From assembly GCA_016869015.1 (NCBI GenBank), contig VGFB01000131.1, forward strand, positions 1 to 8,316: a stretch of 8,316 nt of DNA. Reading direction: 5' to 3'. A model generated the notes under the pieces. The model was not told the origin of the DNA and did not search any database. It saw nothing but the letters and a program-made list of their open reading frames with translations. This DNA comes from Armatimonadota bacterium (GTDB lineage: Bacteria; Armatimonadota; Zipacnadia; Zipacnadales; VGFC01). Below, in pieces: positions 5,712 through 8,316 of the stretch (within the stretch, counting starts at the first letter, position 1; each line of letters starts with the position of its first letter). The translations under genes and the position numbers were made by a program.

Positions 5712-7040
5712 ATGGTCTGCGATGTGTGCGGGACGCGCAACCTGGAAGGTGACGGCCGGTGCGTGCGGTGCGGTGCGCGGCTGGAAGCGCCGGTACCAGA
5801 GCCCGAGGCTCAGCCCCAGCCGGAACGCGAGCTGACTCACGGCGAGCGACTGGCCGTGGAGGCGCGCGACCAACTGGCAGCCGGCGATCCGGCCGGCGCG
5901 CTGCGGACCGCGCAACGAGCCGCGATCGTCGAGCCGGATGCATTCCTCTGCCGCTTGGTGCTCGGGGAGGCGCAGCTGGCCCTTTCCGCCTTCGCCGACG
6001 CGCTGCGGGAGTTCCGACGGGCCGCCGAGATCGATCCGGCGAGCGTCGAGGCGCGGGAAAAGGCCGAGTTGGCCCGGCGCAAGCTCACGCACCCTCACGA
6101 GCCCGCGCCGGCGGAGCCCCAGGACTGGCGCGGTCGGCTTCTGGCCCGCAAGCAGCTGGTGGCCGTGGCGGCGGGGGTCATTGCCGGGCTGCTCGTCTTC
6201 ACCGTCGGAGCCTCCGCCATCGTGAGCCGCACGTCGCCCGCCGGGCAGGCGAACCGACTCTACCGCGAGCAGATGCGGCTTGGGCGCGAGCACTACCAGG
6301 CCGGGCGATACGAGCAGGCGGCCGTGGCGTTCGAGCAGGCATGGCGGCTGAAGCCCGATAGCCGGGAGGCAAAGCGCCGCCTGGACGACGCGCTGGCGGT
6401 GGCGGGCCTGGCGCCCTACCCGACGGACACACCCCCGCCGCCAGTCGGGCCACAGGTGGCGTCCATCTCGCCGGCCAACGAGTACCCGCCCTTCCCGCCC
6501 CGCCATGTGGGCCCAACACCGCCGCTGACTCCCGACGGGCGGCCGCGGACGGACCTGACCGCCCCGCCGCCCATCGTGGACACGGGCCACACGCCCATCC
6601 CCACGCCGGCCGGCGACGCGCCGAAGCTCCCGCCGCCGATGCCCGATGGCCCTTCCCCTGGGCCCACCGAGGCGGTGCCGGGCCCTCCGCGGAGCGATCC
6701 TCCGGCATCCGATATCGGCACGCCGCCGGCGGAGCCCGGAGCGCCCCCGGCCGATCCGCGGAAGGGGAGCCAGATCGTGATCCAGGTGCACGGGCCCCGA
6801 GCGGCGGCCCCGGCTGCGGCCGCTCCGCAGCCCAAGCCCCCGTCGGGGGACGCCCTTCGGGGGGAAGCGGACCGGCTCCGGGCCGGGGGAAGAGCCCGCG
6901 AGGCAGCCCAGAAGTACAGTGAGGCGGCGGCGCGCTACCGCGAGGAAGCCGGGCAAGGCGGCCCCGGCGCCGGCACGAAGCGGGGCGCCGCCGATTCCTG
7001 CGAGCGCGCAAGGGACCTATGCGAGAGCCAAGGCAACTGA
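5712..7040 (+). CDS. Zinc-ribbon, TPR, single-span membrane protein with long Pro-rich periplasmic linker
   Basis: The protein is 442 residues from ATG 5712, with GGGAGG 5 nt upstream. Residues 3-20 form a zinc ribbon, CxxC-x10-CxxC (C3, C6, C17, C20). Residues 42-110 hold TPR-like helices (GERLAVEARDQLAAGDPAGA, then AFADALREFRRAAEIDP). A basic stretch (140-147) precedes one transmembrane helix at about 148-171, so the zinc ribbon and first TPRs should face the cytoplasm. Residues 180-216 form one clear TPR hairpin outside (GREHYQAGRYEQAAVAFEQA). Residues 236-350 are a Pro/Ala/Gly-rich low-complexity linker that could span periplasm or wall. Residues 380-415 are again helical and TPR-like (AGGRAREAAQKYSEAAARYR). 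I recognise no named family. The layout suggests a scaffold joining a cytoplasmic partner to an envelope partner. The next gene, also a TPR protein, overlaps its end by 22 nt, so the two are likely made together. Zinc binding and topology are inferred from the motif and charge pattern. Confidence 0.85.
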   Translation: MVCDVCGTRNLEGDGRCVRCGARLEAPVPEPEAQPQPERELTHGERLAVEARDQLAAGDPAGALRTAQRAAIVEPDAFLCRLVLGEAQLALSAFADALREFRRAAEIDPASVEAREKAELARRKLTHPHEPAPAEPQDWRGRLLARKQLVAVAAGVIAGLLVFTVGASAIVSRTSPAGQANRLYREQMRLGREHYQAGRYEQAAVAFEQAWRLKPDSREAKRRLDDALAVAGLAPYPTDTPPPPVGPQVASISPANEYPPFPPRHVGPTPPLTPDGRPRTDLTAPPPIVDTGHTPIPTPAGDAPKLPPPMPDGPSPGPTEAVPGPPRSDPPASDIGTPPAEPGAPPADPRKGSQIVIQVHGPRAAAPAAAAPQPKPPSGDALRGEADRLRAGGRAREAAQKYSEAAARYREEAGQGGPGAGTKRGAADSCERARDLCESQGN

Positions 7041-8131
7041 GCTCGCTCCGCACGGCTGTCGTCGCCGGGGCGCTGCTGGCGCTGGCGGCCGGAGCGTTGC
7101 CGGCGCAGCCGCCCGCCGAGGCGCCGGGGTCGGTCACCGTGTGCGAGCAAGCACGGCGGCTGGCAGCCGACGGGCAGGCAAAGCGCGCGATCGATCTGCT
7201 GGATCGCGCGGCGGCCGCCGGCCATCGGACCCCGGAGCTCTACAACCTGCGGGGACAGCTTCGCCAGTCGCTGGGGGACGTTGAGGCGGCTGAGCGTGAC
7301 TGGCAGCGCGCGGCGGAGCTCGATCAGGCAGACTGGCGCTCGCGACTGCAGCTAGCGCGCCTCTACGCGCAGCGCGGGCTGTGGTCCGACGCCATCGCGT
7401 GCTACCGGGCGATCCTACTGACCGAGCCGCGCCACGCCGATGCGGTGCTCGGCCTGGCCGAGGCATACGAGAAGCTCGGGCGCAAGGTCGGCGCGGCCAA
7501 CCTCCTGCAGGCCGCCAGCGACGCCATCGACGATCGCCGAATCCATGAGCGCTGGGCGCGCATGGCCCGAGCTCTGGGTCGACCCGAGGATGCCGAGAGT
7601 GCTCTCCGCCGAGTTGCGGCCTCGGCGGCCGGCCCGGCCAGGCGCGATGCCCTCCTCGCCCTGGCCGAGCTGTACCTGGCCCAGGAGCGGCCGCAGGAGG
7701 CGCTCGACGCGGCGCGGGAGGCCTTGAGTCTCGAAGAGCCGTCCGGCGAGATCGGCGAGGCAACCTATGACGCCATCGCCCTCGCCACCGACTACGAGGT
7801 TGGGCAGGTCGGGGCGGAGCTGCGGGAGACGCTGAACGCCCTCGACGGCAAGACGCTGGAGCGGGAGGAGGCCTTTGCGGCGACGCAGGCGCTTCGCTTC
7901 CGGCTGGCGGACGCCGAGAGGGTGCTCAAGGACGTCGGCGTGCCGGCTGCGCGCAGGAACGTCCACGCGCGGCGGCTGTTCGCCTACGCCTTGGCGGCGG
8001 AGGCGGCGCTGAACGCGCTGGAGAGCATCGACCTCGGACTGGCGGACCGGCGCGAGGCCTTCGCCGCTCGCCTCGCGGAGGCCGACGTCGAGATCGGTCA
8101 GCTCGCGACGGCGACGCCGGGCGGGAAGTGA
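7019..8131 (+). CDS. Exported TPR-repeat protein
   Basis: The protein is 370 residues. ATG 7019 lies within the last codons of the preceding gene (22-nt overlap, +1-shifted frame), with AAGGGA 3 nt upstream. The spacing is short, so coupling to the upstream ribosome is likely. Residues 1-29 are a signal peptide: a basic start, a hydrophobic run (about 13-26) and a probable cut after LPA at 29. Residues about 44-240 are TPR hairpins: GQAKRAIDLLDRAAAAG (52-68), GDVEAAERDWQRAAELDQAD (86-105), GLWSDAIACYRAILLTEPRH (120-139), GRPEDAESALRRVAASA (187-203) and ERPQEALDAAREALSLEEP (223-241). The remainder (242-365) is helical without clear repeats and has no membrane segment. It is expected in the periplasm or outside the cell as a protein-binding scaffold. 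No catalytic motif is visible. Its job is probably tied to the zinc-ribbon/TPR membrane protein encoded just before it. Confidence 0.87.
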   Translation: MREPRQLSSLRTAVVAGALLALAAGALPAQPPAEAPGSVTVCEQARRLAADGQAKRAIDLLDRAAAAGHRTPELYNLRGQLRQSLGDVEAAERDWQRAAELDQADWRSRLQLARLYAQRGLWSDAIACYRAILLTEPRHADAVLGLAEAYEKLGRKVGAANLLQAASDAIDDRRIHERWARMARALGRPEDAESALRRVAASAAGPARRDALLALAELYLAQERPQEALDAAREALSLEEPSGEIGEATYDAIALATDYEVGQVGAELRETLNALDGKTLEREEAFAATQALRFRLADAERVLKDVGVPAARRNVHARRLFAYALAAEAALNALESIDLGLADRREAFAARLAEADVEIGQLATATPGGK

Positions 8132-8137
8132 GGGGGC

Positions 8138-8160
8138 GGGAGCGGCGCGACGTCGTTCCC
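8138..8160 (+). terminator. Hairpin after the exported TPR gene
   Basis: GGGAGCGGCG (8138-8147) can pair with CGTCGTTCCC (8151-8160) over 10 bp, two of them G-U, around a 3-nt loop. It starts 6 nt after the stop codon. No T run follows, so it may be a weak or Rho-assisted terminator, or a processing or stability hairpin if transcription continues into the gene at 8201. Confidence 0.35.
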
Positions 8161-8200
8161 CTCTCCGACACGCACTCATTACGGTGCAGCGGAGCTTGCC

Positions 8201-8316
8201 ATGTCGGCTCACGAATGGACGCGGGCCAGGCAGCACTCGGTGCGGCGCGAGGCGCATCCGATCGCGGGGCCGCAGGAGCCGCCACCGGCCATCGAGCCCG
8301 CTCCGGAGCCCGAGGC
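8201..8316 (+). CDS. Start of an unknown protein, cut by the window edge
   Basis: From ATG 8201 the frame stays open for 38 codons to the end of the window, with GGAG (8191-8194) 6 nt upstream. The peptide begins MSAHEWTRARQHSVRREA and becomes rich in Pro, Glu and Ala. It has no signal peptide, so the start is probably cytoplasmic or disordered. It lies 69 nt behind the exported TPR gene on the same strand and may belong to the same operon. The frame starting at GTG 8184 is also open to the edge but gives a Cys/Arg-rich peptide typical of a shadow frame. No family can be named from so little sequence. Confidence 0.5.
   Translation, partial: MSAHEWTRARQHSVRREAHPIAGPQEPPPAIEPAPEPE

Noticed and set aside
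6416..6770. Repetitive Pro-rich stretch, considered as a tandem repeat or mobile-element scar
   Set aside because: It has no regular period at the DNA level, and the reading frame stays open with matching codon use. It is a coding low-complexity linker.
5682..6956. Long minus-strand open frames opposite the zinc-ribbon/TPR gene, including one at 6199-7137
   Set aside because: They are stop-poor shadows of a Pro/Ala/Gly-rich coding region. The plus-strand gene has a promoter, a ribosome-binding site, a zinc ribbon and TPRs.

Overview
The window is G+C-rich bacterial DNA (near 70% by eye) with densely packed genes, short spacers, overlapping gene ends and strongly G/C-ending codons. Several products carry signal peptides or membrane anchors, and one is a periplasmic-type parvulin chaperone. 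The short (about 430 residue) ThiC, the parvulin-TPR fusion and the zinc-ribbon/TPR membrane protein would fit a high-G+C environmental lineage such as Armatimonadota or Planctomycetota. That placement is an impression and is not proven by the sequence. I see no tRNA, rRNA, CRISPR array, insertion sequence or phage gene. The window reads as ordinary chromosome.

Layout. At the left edge a minus-strand gene for an exported protein begins (signal peptide only) and runs off the window. Divergent from it is a plus-strand gene (228-1169) for a secreted or lipoprotein-like protein of 313 residues. That gene ends at a perfect 13-bp hairpin (1177-1207), which it shares with a convergent minus-strand gene set. 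The set, read from right to left, is thiC (5394-4102), a GT4 glycosyltransferase (4111-3023, overlapping thiC by 10 nt) and a membrane-anchored parvulin foldase with a TPR tail (2980-1280, 42 nt further on). It looks like one operon, driven by a good sigma-70-type promoter at 5509-5481 with a terminator-like hairpin in the leader.

The 317-nt gap between thiC and the next gene holds a second, divergent promoter (5625-5653, TTGACA-17-TATAGT). This drives a plus-strand set: a zinc-ribbon/TPR/transmembrane/proline-rich protein (5712-7040), then an exported TPR protein (7019-8131) whose start lies inside the end of the previous gene. After another hairpin, the start of a further gene (8201 onward) is cut by the window edge.

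How they may work together. ThiC makes the pyrimidine part of thiamine and has no obvious link to its two operon partners, which are envelope proteins (a sugar transferase and an extracytoplasmic foldase). The zinc-ribbon/TPR pair looks like an inner-membrane scaffold that reaches into the periplasm plus an exported TPR partner. Its function is unknown and it is the least explained part of the window. I found no clear new defence, mobile or biosynthetic system.
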